A DNA stretch of 64,000 bases from Lotus japonicus (GCF_012489685.1 NC_080042.1:4776501-4840500); one strand, 5' to 3'. Shown: positions 11,413 through 23,456, numbered from the stretch's first letter. The notes: generated by a model from the sequence alone, not told the origin. Numbers and translations are program-made.

Positions 11413-11699
11413 TAAAAGGTAAGGTAAGCCTTGGTGCGTTTCTATTATATATTTTTTGGTAAGCCAAAATGTTGTATTAAAGGGAGTACAAGGGGTACTC
11501 TAACCCTAATACAAAAGAGACAAGGAAAAAGGGAAAAACAGAACCAAAAATAAAAGAACAAGGCACAAGACAAGGGAGAAAAACAGAGCAAGGAATAAGA
11601 ATAAAACAACCAGCAGACCCAGGGGATCATAAAAAACAACAGCCCAGACACAATGCAAGCGCCACACAATCCACACAAAGGGAGAGTGCAGCTGCAAAA

Positions 11700-14600
11700 C
11701 CAATTGCTGGTGTGGCATTTCAAAGCATAGTGAGAAGTTGTGGTCCTACTTTTAGTTCTGCGAGCAATCCCAACAAAACAACAGAGGCACTAAATTGATC
11801 CCAAGCAAAGAATGGGGTTTGTGGACCAATCATAAAGTGAGAAAGTGATGCCTTTGATCCTTGCCTTGAGCCAAATCCATGACCGAAATTGGATCATGTC
11901 CAGAACAGAGTGGAAGTCAGGATCCTCTTCTCTAAAAATCTTCCTATTTATTTCTGAGATACCAAATATTCCAAATTGTGCTCAGCCAAATGAAAGTAAC
12001 CCCATGATTCTTGTCCTTTTCATAGCTGCCACCATAGCTTTGGAGAAAATGAGAAGTTCCATTCCCTGGCAAGACAGTTTGGAGACCCAACCAATCTTAT
12101 ACCCACATCCAGATTTTGCAGGAAATTGCACAAGTAAAAATGAGGTGATCTGATGATTCCTCAGCGAGAGAACAAAAGGAACAACACAACTGCTGCATTT
12201 GTCAAAATGCCCCTTTTCCTCAGATTCTCTTTAGATTGGATACGGTTGAGGAGGATTTTCCAAACAGGAGATAAGGCATTTGAAGGTGCTTTAATGGACC
12301 AGAGCTTATGGAATATTCTGTCCTCAGGTTCAGTTACCTCACCTTGGAGTAATTCTTAGGTTGATTTTAATGTAAAGCTGCTTCCCACCTCCTTAGTCCA
12401 AACCCAATCATCCTGGATACCCTCTGTAAGTGTGCAATTACTTACTTGTTGTTTCAATTCTTCCACCAAGTTCTCTTCTCTGCTAAGAATATTCCTACGC
12501 CAGTTAGGCTCCCATTCCCAAGAGTCATTTTGCCACCTACCCATATCAGAGATAACATGGATCTTCTGATTTGAGAGCTGGTAAAGTCTCACGAACTTGT
12601 CGCGGAGAGCTCCCGTACCCAACCGGTCATCGTTCCAGAATATAGTGTCATTTCCCTGACCGATTTTCCTGCGAAGGCCTTCTTCCATCCACCCCCCAAG
12701 TTCATCCTCAAAACACATAAGATGAAGGTCCTTCCACCAGGACGAAGCGTCATTAGGAACTGTACCCTTATATACTTAGCTTGTAGGACTTTGCATCAGA
12801 GGCTATCTTCTCCTTTAGTAATCTCCACCTCCATTTTCCCAACAAAGGCTTTATTAAACAACCCCCAGTCCCTAACCCCAAGGCCACCCTCCTCCTTTGG
12901 TCTACAAATTCTACTCCAACTCACCCAAGCTATTTTGTTCTCGCCTTCCTTTGAACCCCATAGAAACCTTCTAACAATTTTCTTACTTTCCTTTAGAACC
13001 CCAACAGGTGCTTTAAAAAAAGAAAAGAAGTATAAAGGAAGGGCAGAAAGAACACTTTTAACAAGGCACAATCTACCACCAAAAGAGAGGGATTTTTGCT
13101 TCCATTTAGATAAGCGCTTCTTAATCTTCTTAATGATAGGATCCCAAAACCGCAGACTCCTCGGGTTACCGCCTATTGGAATGCCAAGGTACACAAGTTG
13201 AAGCTTCGAAAGTCTACAATGGAGCAGAGCCACCATCTTTCTTTTCAACATATCATCTATGGATATTCCCACCAAGCTACTCTTAGAGAAATTGACTTTC
13301 AAACCAGAGGCCAATTCAAAGCAATGAAGTGTGCATTTTAGGAGGATAGCATTTTGTAAAGTACCCTCACCAATGAAGAGAGTGTCAGCTGCAAATTGTA
13401 GGAGAGACATATCAACAGGGTTTACATTAACTACTCTGTAAGGTTTGTACTTCTTAAGCGATATGGCACGCTTTAGGATGCCATTGAGACCTTCTGCCAC
13501 AAGAAGGAAGAGAAAAAGGTGCCATCGGATCCCTCTGTCTAAGACCTTTTTCCATTTTGAATTCCTCCGTTGGACTGCCATTAACTAGGACCGAGAGGGT
13601 AGAGGAGGTGAGGCATCCTCGGATCCAATGAATCCACCTAGCTTCAAAGTTCATTCTTCGCATCATATAAAATAGAAAGTTCCACTTGACGGAATCGTAT
13701 GCTTTCTCATAGTCTACTTTAAACACCATAGTTCGGGATCGTCTTCTTTTTGCATCATGGACCACCTCATTTGCCATTAGGACACTATCAAGAAGATTCC
13801 ATCCTCCCAAGAAGGCCGATTGATATCATCTATAAGATTTGGAAGCACCGTCTTCAATCTTTCTGCCAGGATTTTTGAGACGACCTTGTACATGCATCCC
13901 ACCAAGGAAATAGGGTGAAAATCCGTCAATTCTCGGGGGAAGTCCACCTTAGGCACTATGCAATAAAAGAGGTGTTAGTTTGGCCACCTACCATTTGTAT
14001 GGAAATCATCAAGCAACCTTTTGAAGTCATCTTGGAGGAGGTGCCAAAATGCTTTAATAAAGCTGAAATTGTAGCCATCAGGACCTGGGCTCTTGTCACC
14101 ATCACAATCCCAAACCGCTTCCTTCACTTCAACAATGTCAAAGGATGATGTTAAAAAGAGGTTGTCGGCATGTGATAGTTGTTGGAAAGGTACACCATTC
14201 AATTTAGGAGACGCCCAACGATCCTCTCTTAATTTCTGGGAGAAGAAGCCTTTGACTTGGTTCTTGACTTAGCTAATCAACGAGTTTGTCCTCCTCCTCC
14301 AATTAACCATGGCATGAAAGAAACTTGTATTTGCATCCCCTTCACTTATCCAACTAAGTCTTGATTTCTGACGAAGTAATGATTCATTAAGAGTAGATAT
14401 TCTCCAATATTCTGCTCCTTAAGCCTTCCTCTTCGCCATGTCCTCCATATTAAGAGTAGCCTCTTCCGCCTTTCTATCCGAAGCATTCAATTCCAAGACA
14501 ATGTTCTTCCTTTTTGTATTTAAGTCCCCAAAAACATCCTTGTTCCAAGCTTTAATATTTTGCTTCAATGCTTTTAATTTCTCTTTAATCACAAAGGCCC

Positions 14601-15423
14601 CCCAACCTTCGACTTGAATTGAGTTTCAATTAGCTTCCACTAAGGGTTTGAATCTACAATCATGGAGCCAGCAATTAAGCACACAGAATGGACATGGTCC
14701 CCAATCTTTTCTAACAAACCGCAAAAGCACCGGACAATGATCTGAGAATTCTCTATCAAGTACTTCTTGGATACAATTGGGCCAAGAAGAAAGCCACTCA
14801 TTGGAAACGAGAGAACGATCAAGTATACTCATGGCTTGACCATTCGGTCTATACCAAGTGTATTTCTTACCCACTCTAGGTATGTCCATTAATTCCGCAT
14901 CTTCAATGAAAACATTGAAATCATCCATCTCCCCCCCTATAATGAGAAGAAACCAAAGAGGCTCCTTTTCGTTCTTCTATCGTTCGGACCGCATTGAAAT
15001 CTCTTAATAAGCACCACTTTGGGCTAGTACGTATGTTCCTCCAAGTCAACAAATCAGCCCAGAACTGCCTCTTTCCCTCCAAGTCGCATGGTGAGTAAAT
15101 GTTGGTGATTGTGCATTGAATTTCTTCTCTCCACACACTCCAATCAGACCAATGAATCTAGGTTCACAAATTCTCTCTTGGATTTTAAAGATATCAGTTC
15201 TCCATATACACAAGAGGCCATCACTATTATTGTTCGCCGGAGAGAAATTCCAATCAAAATTGTCATCCCCCCATAGTTGTCCGCACAACCTCATATCAGT
15301 AGTTGAGGTTTTAGTTTCCTGGAAGCAAGCCATGTCCATTTTTTCACGAGCTATCAAGGTCCTCACTGCCCTTCTTTTAACTTCACTTCCAAGTCTCCTC
15401 AAATCGTAGCTCAGAACCCTCAT
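11700..15423 (-). pseudogene. LINE ORF2 (endonuclease-RT) pseudogene
   Basis: ORF2 starts with ATG at 15,423. The endonuclease pieces (15,423-14,626) show the CFQETK, NIYSPC, RDFNAV and SDHCPV motifs. RT pieces follow: SPGPDGYNF (about 14,100), FKVDYEKAYDSVKW (about 13,700), GLRQRDPMAPF (about 13,540) and QFAADTLF (about 13,400). The last is RT motif C, where the first of the two catalytic aspartates is alanine. The zinc-binding RVT region covers about 12,720-11,900. Seven or more frameshifts or stops split the frame. The enzyme would nick and reverse-transcribe at the target in the nucleus, but this copy is dead. Confidence 0.85.
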
Positions 15424-15524
15424 TGGTCACCTCTGTTTATCCCCTCAAATGCAGCAACAATTCTCGAGTCTCTGTTCTCCAATTCCATAAGTCTGCTTAC
15501 AAATTCTTCTTCATTCCCATCATG
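15420..15524 (-). pseudogene. LINE ORF1 C-terminal tail
   Basis: A 34-codon frame ends at TGA (15,422-15,420). That stop overlaps the ORF2 start codon in the tetranucleotide ATGA. The tail is acidic and polar. The overlap suggests that ORF2 is translated by termination-reinitiation. Upstream sequence is lost to 5' truncation. Confidence 0.6.
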
Positions 15525-16305
15525 TTAAAGCCCTATTTCTTTGCAGAAAAAGGTACTAAATTATCACATGTTCAATTTGTAGAATTATCTTAGGTATGAC
15601 TAAAAATACAAACCAATAATGAAATCCACTCTAATTTATTTTTCTTTTTATTTTATTTTAATTCTTCAATTAATTTAATTTAAAAAACGAAATACTATAT
15701 AGTACAATCCATCTAATTTTTCATGAGCCAAATTTTTTTTCCCAAAATCCCACATCAAGAAAAACGCGTATTAGCATCGGGAAAAAACCAACGCTAATAT
15801 GTCGTAAATCGATGCTACAAACAATTTAGTGTCGAGGTTGGTGCTGACCTTAAAAGGGTTGGAGCTAATTTGTTGAGTTGGTCGCTTGGTTGACACAAAG
15901 TTTTATCATGGATCAAGCCAACTCAAATCTCTTCTTCCACTTGGGAGACACAAATGCATTTATTTTTGAGTCAGTCGTATAAAAGACTCTAAAGATGCAC
16001 CATAACCGTCGACTTTAGCTAACGCTAAATACAAGACCAAAATTTTGCGTAACTATTTCTCCATTAGCGTTTAGAGAAAAAAATTCTATATAATATCAAT
16101 TCACCAATTATAAATGACCTTCGAATTAGGTCATAAATTCTAAAGATTTCTAAAATACTATAAAATAAAATAAAAGACTTAATAATCAAGTATAATAAAC
16201 ATTCAAAAACATTTTCCGATGTACAAAAAAAACATTCAAAAACACCAATATTCAACAATAATGTTAACATAGAATCAGATACATTCAACAAAAATAAAAT
16301 ACAAG

Positions 16306-16977
16306 TCATAATGGCCCCATAGCTTCTTCGACTTTCGCTGCTGCAATGAGAGCCCTCTCATTTGCAGTAGCATCAGCTCGTGCAGCAGCAACATCAGCTC
16401 GAGCAGCAGCGACATCAACCCGTGCAGCAACAACTTCATCACGTGCAGCAACATCTTCATCATGTGCAGCAGCAGCATGAGCCTCTGCAACTGCGACCTG
16501 CTGGCTAGTCGAAGTAGTACGGGTATCAGCTTGAGACTCTCCTGTTAGAGATGTCACACCAGACTTGGTGTTGGCAGAAAAGCATGACTTATTGTATATA
16601 CTTTCATAAGTCTTCCCCCCTGCAACATCCTTCCTTATAAGAAGCCTTGTAGCCTCATCTACGGGGGGAGGGGTGGTGCTGCCATCATCACTATGCTGGG
16701 TCATCTTCTCCTTCAGCTTTTCATGGTAGTGACATCGATATTATGAATACATTAACACATTTTTTAGGCAAAATTATATCCACATAATGACAAAGAAAGA
16801 TTTATGACGCATCAAATACTTACATATGTAGTCTCAGATTGGGGGTCAACCCACTCTCCAGACTTCCTCATGTTTGTCTGCACGAAGAACTGATCGGGAT
16901 GTGGTGATCGCTTGGGGGTTCTCTCCTGAAAAAAAAAATCCTATTTATCATGCTACACACACGAAAGTTCAGTTCAT

Positions 16978-17009
<32 letters not shown>

Positions 17010-17734
17010 GATTGGAAATAGAATTACCAGCTCCATAGCCAGATCAGCATGTGACTTGCTGCCCGAAGTGTACATTGCTCTACCCCTCTTCGATGCTCTG
17101 TTGGCCTTATTTTGTGCAGACATTTTTATAAATTTTTCATCTGTAGCCCAATAATGGAGAAGTCCATGCCAAGCTTCCTCCGCAATCCAAGATGGCCTAG
17201 AGCCTTTCGCCCTAGCCCTGATCAGCATATTTGAAAGACGGTGTCCACACCGCTGATCAAACACCTCCTTAACACTGTCATGATGCTTGGGAGCCCAACT
17301 GACCTTTGTCTGCAAAAGAAATTGATCAATTTGGTTTGTTAAGACAAGACATTATATTAAGCAGCTATAACTAATAAAATGTCATAATTTACTTGAAACT
17401 CTAGCCACCACTTCTTCCGGTAAGACTCTGCTTCAATTGAATAGTATGTGTGAATAGGGTGCAAAAAATTATTCATTATCACCTCCCGTATGGCCTGTGA
17501 GGCCGGCTTTGATGGTTTGAACCTTCAAAATTTAAAAGGTAATATTAAAAAAAGAAAAAATATACACTGAAATTAAAAAACATATTGATTTATAGTTACT
17601 TACCCTTTACCTACTGTGCAGATGATAATCTTCCCGTTAGCATCTTTCTCATACTCAGTGGTAGCCACCGGAGAAATCCTACGTGGTTGGTCAACTGGCG
17701 ATGACCCAGTGTGCATCGAATCTTGTGCAGACAT
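16306..17734 (-). CDS. CACTA-associated Transposase_24-type protein, five exons
   Basis: The proposed exons are 17,734-17,604, 17,522-17,393, 17,309-17,028, 16,925-16,824 and 16,716-16,306. Every join keeps the frame and uses GT donors and AG acceptors. The last acceptor (AAAAG before 16,716) is the least certain. The product is about 350 residues. Exon 3 carries RPSWIAEEAWHGLLHYW and NKANRASKRGRAMYTSGS, and exon 4 carries FVQTNMRKSGEWVDPQSETTY-like features. This is the signature of the plant Transposase_24 family found in En/Spm elements and thought to bind element ends. Exon 5 is alanine-rich, with repeated AAARADV-type units predicted to form a coiled coil. No internal stop is present. 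A dinucleotide repeat lies in intron 3. I infer DNA binding, not catalysis. Confidence 0.75.
16977..17003. repeat. (CA)n microsatellite in intron 3
   Basis: About 13 CA units followed by TATATATA lie inside the third intron of the Transposase_24-type gene. Confidence 0.9.
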
Positions 17735-18804
17735 CTGAGCATAAGAATTTATTTTTTTTCAAAATGATTTAGAGTGAATGTTAAATAACCCATAAGCATA
17801 AAGATGGACATAATGTTAAACATTTCCAAAATGAACCTAAAAATGAGTTCTATTCTATGTTAGGAAAAATATGAAAAATGATAAATTTCTAAGCCAGCAC
17901 AATAGAAACAACTCAGATCAAGGCACCTGAATATCCCTTTCTACATCAGGGCTATTTTAACTTGGTTGGTTATTGTGGCTATGTAGTGATTAGACCCTCA
18001 ATTTTTGAAATGAGAGAATCATCATATGATTAGAAGAAGACCTTGCTTTCTGATTTGGAGCTTAATGTCTCAGCTCAGGTATCCAATGCTTGTCAAGAAT
18101 CGAACACATCAATAATTTTATAAGACTTAACATTACAACACTAATATCGAATGAAAACAAAATTACAGTAACAAACCAAGAGGTATGAGGAAGAGAAGGA
18201 AAATATTTTTTTTTTGAAAAAAGACACATGTGGTATCACAACAAATAACACAGATACGTGATGTGTTCTACTAACTTAATCACCAATAGTGTTTGATACA
18301 AGGAATTAAAACATTGGTTACTTGCTAAGTGGATAAATTCAAATTAATATATGCTTTCAACAAAAAAAATTATGCTGAACAAAACTCCCAACAACAGAGC
18401 CTAGCCATGGATAATTTCCATGCAACTGATTACACTCATAAATTGATTTTGATAGTGAACGAACATAAATCATAAATTAAAAAAAGACGCAGGAATAAGA
18501 AATCCTACAACAAAATTTACTAGTTTTTATACTAGCTTAATCAATGATATTTAAATAAAATATTCTTAGTCCAAACATGTATGGAATATATAATTAAGAT
18601 TAAATCCTCTCACTTTGTTTAAATAATTTGAATACCTCCAAGTAATAGAAATTGTGAATAGAGCTAGTCACTAGTTTGTTCTAATATCCCTCTCAGAAAA
18701 ACAGAAATAAAGTATGTGTAGGTCGACGATATCCCACACAGATAGAAAGAATCTATTATATAGTGTACACAACCTGAATCTCTAGAGCAAAGGTGGGTAG
18801 GGTT
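17735..18804. other. CACTA internal noncoding sequence
   Basis: AT-rich sequence upstream of the transposase-type gene (minus orientation). It presumably holds a 5' leader or introns. No extra exon could be supported. Confidence 0.45.
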
Positions 18805-19044
18805 TGAAGTTGATCAGAGTTGAATAAGAAATGGGGGTTTGAATTGTGCTTTCCAAGAACTTGGAATTCCAAACGATATAAAGATTCATCATCTTTGTTG
18901 GTATCGTTTAGTGCAGCAGAAATGTAGAGCAGAGAAGTAGACGATGCACACTAGCAATTTTATCCTGGTTCACCCTCGAAACGATAGAGCTAATCCAATC
19001 CTTGGCATCACCAGGATTTCACTAAGCTCAAGTATCAAGGACTT

Positions 19045-19265
19045 CTTCGTACAAGTATTATTTGGACCCTGCCTCTTCAGGAAACTTGAGCATTCTTTTG
19101 ACCCTGCCTCTCCAGGAAAAACAAGTATTCTTTGTCCCTGCCACTTCAGGGAGAACAAGTATTTCCCTGCCTCTTCAAGCAGTTGAGTATTCTTTGACCA
19201 CTGCCTCTCCAGATATTGCTGAGTATTCTTTGGACCCTGCCTCTCCAGGAAAAGCGAGTATTATC
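19045..19265. repeat. 33-36-bp minisatellite inside solo LTR E1
   Basis: About six diverged units share the core ACCCTGCCTCTCCAGG followed by AA(A/G)NNNAAGTATTCTTTG. The second copy of this LTR family carries a different tandem repeat at the same position. Confidence 0.7.
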
Positions 19266-20668
19266 CGGACTCCTCCTTTACAACAAGTTTAAAGGACTTC
19301 TCCTCAAATAATCTTTCTCAAGATCATTTTATCTACAACTTGTCTCTTCTAATAAGAGTGATGGTAGATACATTTATGTTCATGAATCTTAAAATATTTT
19401 TTATAAGGTTTAACTCTGAGTGTATACTTTATGTTATGTTACTTGAGAGAGTTACAAAGGATTTCACTCTTAAGAAAAACAACTCTCCATGTTGAAGTAG
19501 ACGATGTTGATGATCATCTCTGAATGATGAGCTCTAAGGCTTATTTTCACGCTTAATTGATTTGAGCATGGAAGCTAAATCTTTGTGAGCATAAGCGCTG
19601 GTTCTTCAAGTCTTCACTTCTATGAGATGGATTAGAGCTGTTGGAGCTTGGTCTTCATGAAGATTCTAGCCGTTGGATCAAACGGTACAAAATGTACTTG
19701 CGTTAGAGAGTGGTACTGTTTGATGGAGACCGTTTGCCGTAAACATGTAATCTGTCAGCTAGCAGGTAGCATTGGTCTGAACTTCTATCCGTTGGTGTAT
19801 AAATATGACAATGTGATAGTGACACCACGATTACTTTATCCTCAGCATAGCATTGTGTCAGATCTTGGGATTTCATTTTGAAACTTATGCACAAAGCTTT
19901 CTTGGTTTTTTTTTCAACGGGAAGTGTACTTGATTTGACTCTGTAGCTGGCTTTGAGTGAGAACTTGATTCTTCAAATGCTCTTCTGCTTTTGTCGTCTT
20001 CATTTTGCTTCAGACGATCTTTCTTCATTGTTCTTCTTTTCTTCAGACGATGATGCTTGCTTCAGTTAATCTGCCTTCTCTAAGATGATTTGACTTTGAA
20101 ACTTGTTCTTCTTTATGTTCTTCTGAAGGTGCAGACTTCTTCTCATGGTAGACGTTGTCCTTCTCAAAAGTTCTGCTTTCATCATTCATGTACGCTTTAG
20201 ACGATGCTTCTTTGCTTCAGCCGTTTTTCTTTTTAGATGATCTATCAGTTCAACACAGCTTCATTCTTTAATTCTATTTGTCATTCAAAATGTGACTGAT
20301 AATGTTTGACCAAATCTTCTTCTTCTGAAGACGATCTTGTTGATTTGACTCTTCTGGTATGTTGATCTTCTCCAGCTTGAGCAGACTAGCAGATTTGATA
20401 TTTTCTTGCTAGTGAGGTTTCCTTGTAGTTTTGATCATCCTTCTCCTTCTTCTTCTGGTTAGGCGATCTGGAAAATATTGCATTTCCTTTCTTGTCCTTG
20501 ACGTCTGGACGCTTTGACTCTTCATATATTTTGCTTGAATCTTTTTACATATTCAGCATTCCTTCGGTTGTCTAGCTTGTCTTGCAGCTTTGATTAGTCT
20601 ATTTTATGTAGATGTTGTCTTCATGTAATCGTCTTGCACTTCTTCTTTAGACATTATAGCGTGAGGGG

Positions 20669-21743
20669 TGTTGTTCCTTTGTTCATGATTGTCTGCATTT
20701 TAGCTAAGATGTTTTGTTTGTCAAGATGTTCGACCAAATGTTGGAGCATCTAGTGCAACATTTGTCCTTGCGTAGCGGCTGTGTATTGCACGAATTTTCT
20801 AGAAGCTTTGGATTGTTTTACGTGATCAAAAAGTTAGGGTTGTTGAAGAAGCTTCCGTGTGTTATCTGGAAATATATTTGGTATAATCAAATCTGCTGAA
20901 GAAGATTTGATTTGGTTTAAATTGTAGAAGATTATATCTTTTTATGTTTAAATCTTATTTGATAAGATTTGGTACTGGTTTAAAAAGATTTGTTCCAGAT
21001 TTAGTCTGAGGTGGTTGTTTTATTATGTGAACAAATTTGGTGAAGAAATATTTGTTTCTGTTTTAGCTTGTGGAGAAAATATGTTTGTGATCAAATCTTA
21101 GACAAGAAGATTTGTCCCATATTTAAGCTTATGGACTCTGGTTTTGCAAGCCCATTGAAGATTAAAGGCTGCTGAAGAATTGTTATTTAAGAAGACCTAA
21201 CCCTAGCTGCTCAAGTGTGGATTGTGCGTTTTGTTGCTTGGGCAAGAGCGTGTGTTTTTAGGGTTTGTGTTTGTGAGTCCTTATTTTGTTATTTGTACAC
21301 CACTCTACTGCCTTCATTGATGATCACATGACATAGATTTGGTTTGTTTTAGTTGAGTTATAATCTCTTCATCTTTATATTGTTTTGTATATTCAACCAC
21401 TGTGGCAGTGATTGTGAGAGAAAGTGAGGGGGTCTCATACTTAGGGGGAGTTCTAAGTAATGAACCACGGGTAGGAATAAGTAGAAAAGGCAGTGAACAA
21501 GGGTTGTTCAGTTAAGACCTTTTGTGTACTTGATTTTCTATAATAGTGGATTATCTTTCTCGGGCCGAAGCCCTCCAGACGTAGGTGACGTTGCACCGAA
21601 CTGGGTTACCAATTCTCTGTATTCTTCTTTATTGTTTTGCTGGTTTAATGTTGCTTTGAACTTGTGATTTATCTGCTGTACGTTGTGCAGGATGTCTTAG
21701 ACATTTGGTATAACATCTCTCATGTGCATGAACCAGAATTTCA
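20669..21743 (+). mobile_element. Solo LTR of second copia family (D1), nested in E1
   Basis: It starts TGTTGTTCC and ends AATTTCA, 1,075 bp. AGGGG precedes it and AGGGA follows it, a 5-bp target duplication with one substitution. Its body shares the CAGTGATTGTGAGAGAAAGTG and CTCCAGACGTAGGTGACGTTG blocks with the 5' LTR at 7,007-7,961. There is no internal sequence, so it is a solo LTR. It lies wholly within the older solo LTR E1. Confidence 0.78.
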
Positions 21744-21873
21744 AGGGATATAAGTGTGATTTGTTGAAATACAATCCACATATTATAATTAATCACACCA
21801 CTTATACTCTTGAAAATTGTTATCATTCAAAACATGATAGACGATATGATTGGCGTTTGAACTTAACAGGGTT

Positions 21874-22690
21874 GTCTCCATAAGTCAGATTTAAGTATCC
21901 AAATAAGATAGCAACTAATTTTCAAGCTTATCAAGTGAGAGAAAATAATCCGGCAAAAGTGAGTGATTTAAGTATCTAAATCACTAAAAAATGAGAAAGG
22001 AAGAGAAATAGAGAGATAAATCTGGGGTCATGCTTATGGTTCAACAACTTTGACGTGGCGCAAAGGAGGAACTAGCCAACATGGGATGGTTGCACACTAT
22101 CGTCCTTGTCATTTGGCGAATCGATAGTTAGAGTCCACCAAGAACTTATAACCCTCAAAGAGGAACAAGTCATCCCCCAAATCTGTGCGGACCAAACTGA
22201 GGATCTTGCCTGTTGTTCGGCGTAGTAAGTCGCACAAAAATCGTCGATTGCAGACAAGCAACGGTAATTGCACGGGGCAGTGGCACGAAAAAATAGTAAG
22301 AAATAGTGGGGAATAATGAGAAGGAATCACGGTGAAAAGGGTTAGGGTTCACTTGATAGAAGAAGAAAAGGTGATTCATTCTTTCTGCAAGATATGTTTT
22401 ATTTAAATATAGCATCAGCTACCATTTATGCATATTTGGGCCATAAGATTCAGGATTTATGGTTGCCTCGATTGAGCCGACTTAAACAATAGAAATTACG
22501 TAGTGGTAGCTAAAATGGTCAGTAGACTCAGCCTATCCAATACTTAGCGTCGACAAGACCGATGCTAACATTCTTGAACATAAACCCCTAATTTAATGAA
22601 TTGTTTCAACATTGGTTCGGCTAGGCCACCACCAATCAAGAAATTTAGCTTCGACATCATGGCTGATGCTAAATTTTCGACTCTAAAATG
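21874..22690 (-). other. CACTA 5' subterminal region
   Basis: This part of the CACTA element lies between the solo LTR and the right terminus. It contains the subterminal motif copies (22,540-22,680). A short open stretch at about 22,330-22,109 reads DDLFLFEGYKFLVDSNYRFAK on the minus strand and could be a first-exon relic. I do not recognise it. Confidence 0.4.
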
Positions 22691-22857
22691 GACGCTTCTT
22701 GTAATGTCCAAGAAAGAGAAATGATAAAAATGGAGGGATAAAGAAAGGGAGAGAGGTCGAGAAAGAAAATTCAATGGTCAAAGCCTAACAGTCCATCACA
22801 CATATCATTCGTGTCTTTGATTTTATTTTTCTTCCTTATCTCTACCAATCTCTAATA

Positions 22858-23030
22858 CAACAACAACAACAACAACAACACCACCACCACCACCACCAAC
22901 AAAAACAACAACGATGACAACAACATCAAAACCAACTACAAAACCAACAACAACTACTACTACTAATACTACTACTACTACTATAACAACAACAACAACA
23001 ATGATAATAATGATGATGATAATTATGATA
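22858..23030. repeat. Compound trinucleotide microsatellite
   Basis: Consecutive runs of CAA, CCA, ACT and GAT-type triplets span about 170 bp, just outside the CACTA element and inside the presumed intron of the candidate exon at 23,080-23,304. Confidence 0.9.
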
Positions 23031-23079
23031 ACATAAATTATAATAGATTAACTTAGATAGAAGATGATAAAAGATATAC

Positions 23080-23304
23080 CTTGATAAAAGCCCTAGGTGG
23101 GGAGTCCTTGACGTTAATACCATCATCATCAACATTATCACTAACGTCCAAATCAATTATGTGAGCGTGTTGTGGTGGTGGAGAAGAAGGACCCTCTTCC
23201 TCTTGAGTCGTTATTGGTGGAGATAGATTCAGATCCGGCACTGAACTCACGAATCCGGCACGCATCTGAGAAGCCTTCACATAATCGCCATTTGGAGCAC
23301 TCAT
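23080..23304 (-). CDS. Candidate host-gene exon with EAR-like motif
   Basis: A minus-strand ATG at 23,304 opens 75 codons that end exactly at a GTATAT donor (23,079-23,073). A TTTTTCAG acceptor precedes the exon at 23,320. The peptide is acidic and proline-rich and contains PDLNLSPP, which fits the plant DLNxxP/EAR transcriptional repression motif. A leader with a GAGT repeat lies upstream (23,457-23,496). No continuation exon was found, since the region beyond is microsatellite and then transposon. This may be the surviving 5' end of a host gene cut by the CACTA insertion, or a chance frame. I do not recognise the family. Confidence 0.4.
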
Positions 23305-23456
23305 ATTTTCCACCAATTCCTGAAAAATTCCAAGATACAAAATAAGATAGATGAAAATTAGGGAAAATGCATGGAAAACCTAATCCACATGTGATAGCGC
23401 AACATAGACACAAGAACACAAGGAAGAAATCATACACTAAAGTTGAAGGTAGATTG

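Larger units (their letters stand above)
11451..15545 (-). mobile_element. L1-type LINE, decayed, 5'-truncated
   Basis: This non-LTR retrotransposon is on the minus strand. Its order is ORF1 tail, endonuclease, reverse transcriptase, zinc-binding C-terminal domain and 3' UTR, ending in a short A-run (ACCAAAAAA, rc) near 11,451-11,458. Only the last 34 codons of ORF1 remain, so the copy is 5'-truncated near 15,530-15,545. A clear target duplication was not found; AAAAGGTA at 11,414 and 15,548 is a weak candidate. Confidence 0.85.
18805..21868 (-). mobile_element. Solo LTR of a copia-type element (E1), inserted in CACTA
   Basis: In minus orientation it starts TGTTAAGTTCAAAC at 21,868 and ends ACTTCA at 18,805. 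GGGTT flanks both sides (18,800-18,804 and 21,869-21,873), a perfect 5-bp target duplication. No internal region, primer site or polypurine tract is present, so this is a solo LTR of about 1.98 kb once the nested insertion at 20,669-21,743 is removed. A second copy of the same family is at 39,183-40,497. Confidence 0.85.
15751..22706 (-). mobile_element. CACTA (En/Spm) transposon, deletion derivative
   Basis: The left terminus reads CACATCAAGAAAAACGCG and the right terminus, reverse-complemented, reads CATTACAAGAAGCG; both are variants of the CACTA consensus end. The 3-bp sequence TCC flanks both ends (15,748-15,750 and 22,707-22,709), matching the 3-bp CACTA target duplication. Subterminal motifs of the TTAGCATCGG / AGCGTCGAC type recur near both ends (15,770-15,850 and 22,540-22,680). 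Without the nested LTR insertion the element is about 3.9 kb. It retains a Transposase_24-type gene but no recognisable TNP2 transposase, so it would be non-autonomous. Confidence 0.85.

Noticed and set aside
12722..13201. 159-codon plus-strand open frame
   Set aside because: It lies opposite the LINE reverse transcriptase and has no domain, so it is a frame shadow.
11414..15555. AAAAGGTA at both ends of the first LINE as a target duplication
   Set aside because: It is only eight bases, A-rich, and not adjacent to the apparent A-tail. An inverted near-match (ACATGTGATAA type) also occurs near the ends, so neither is convincing.
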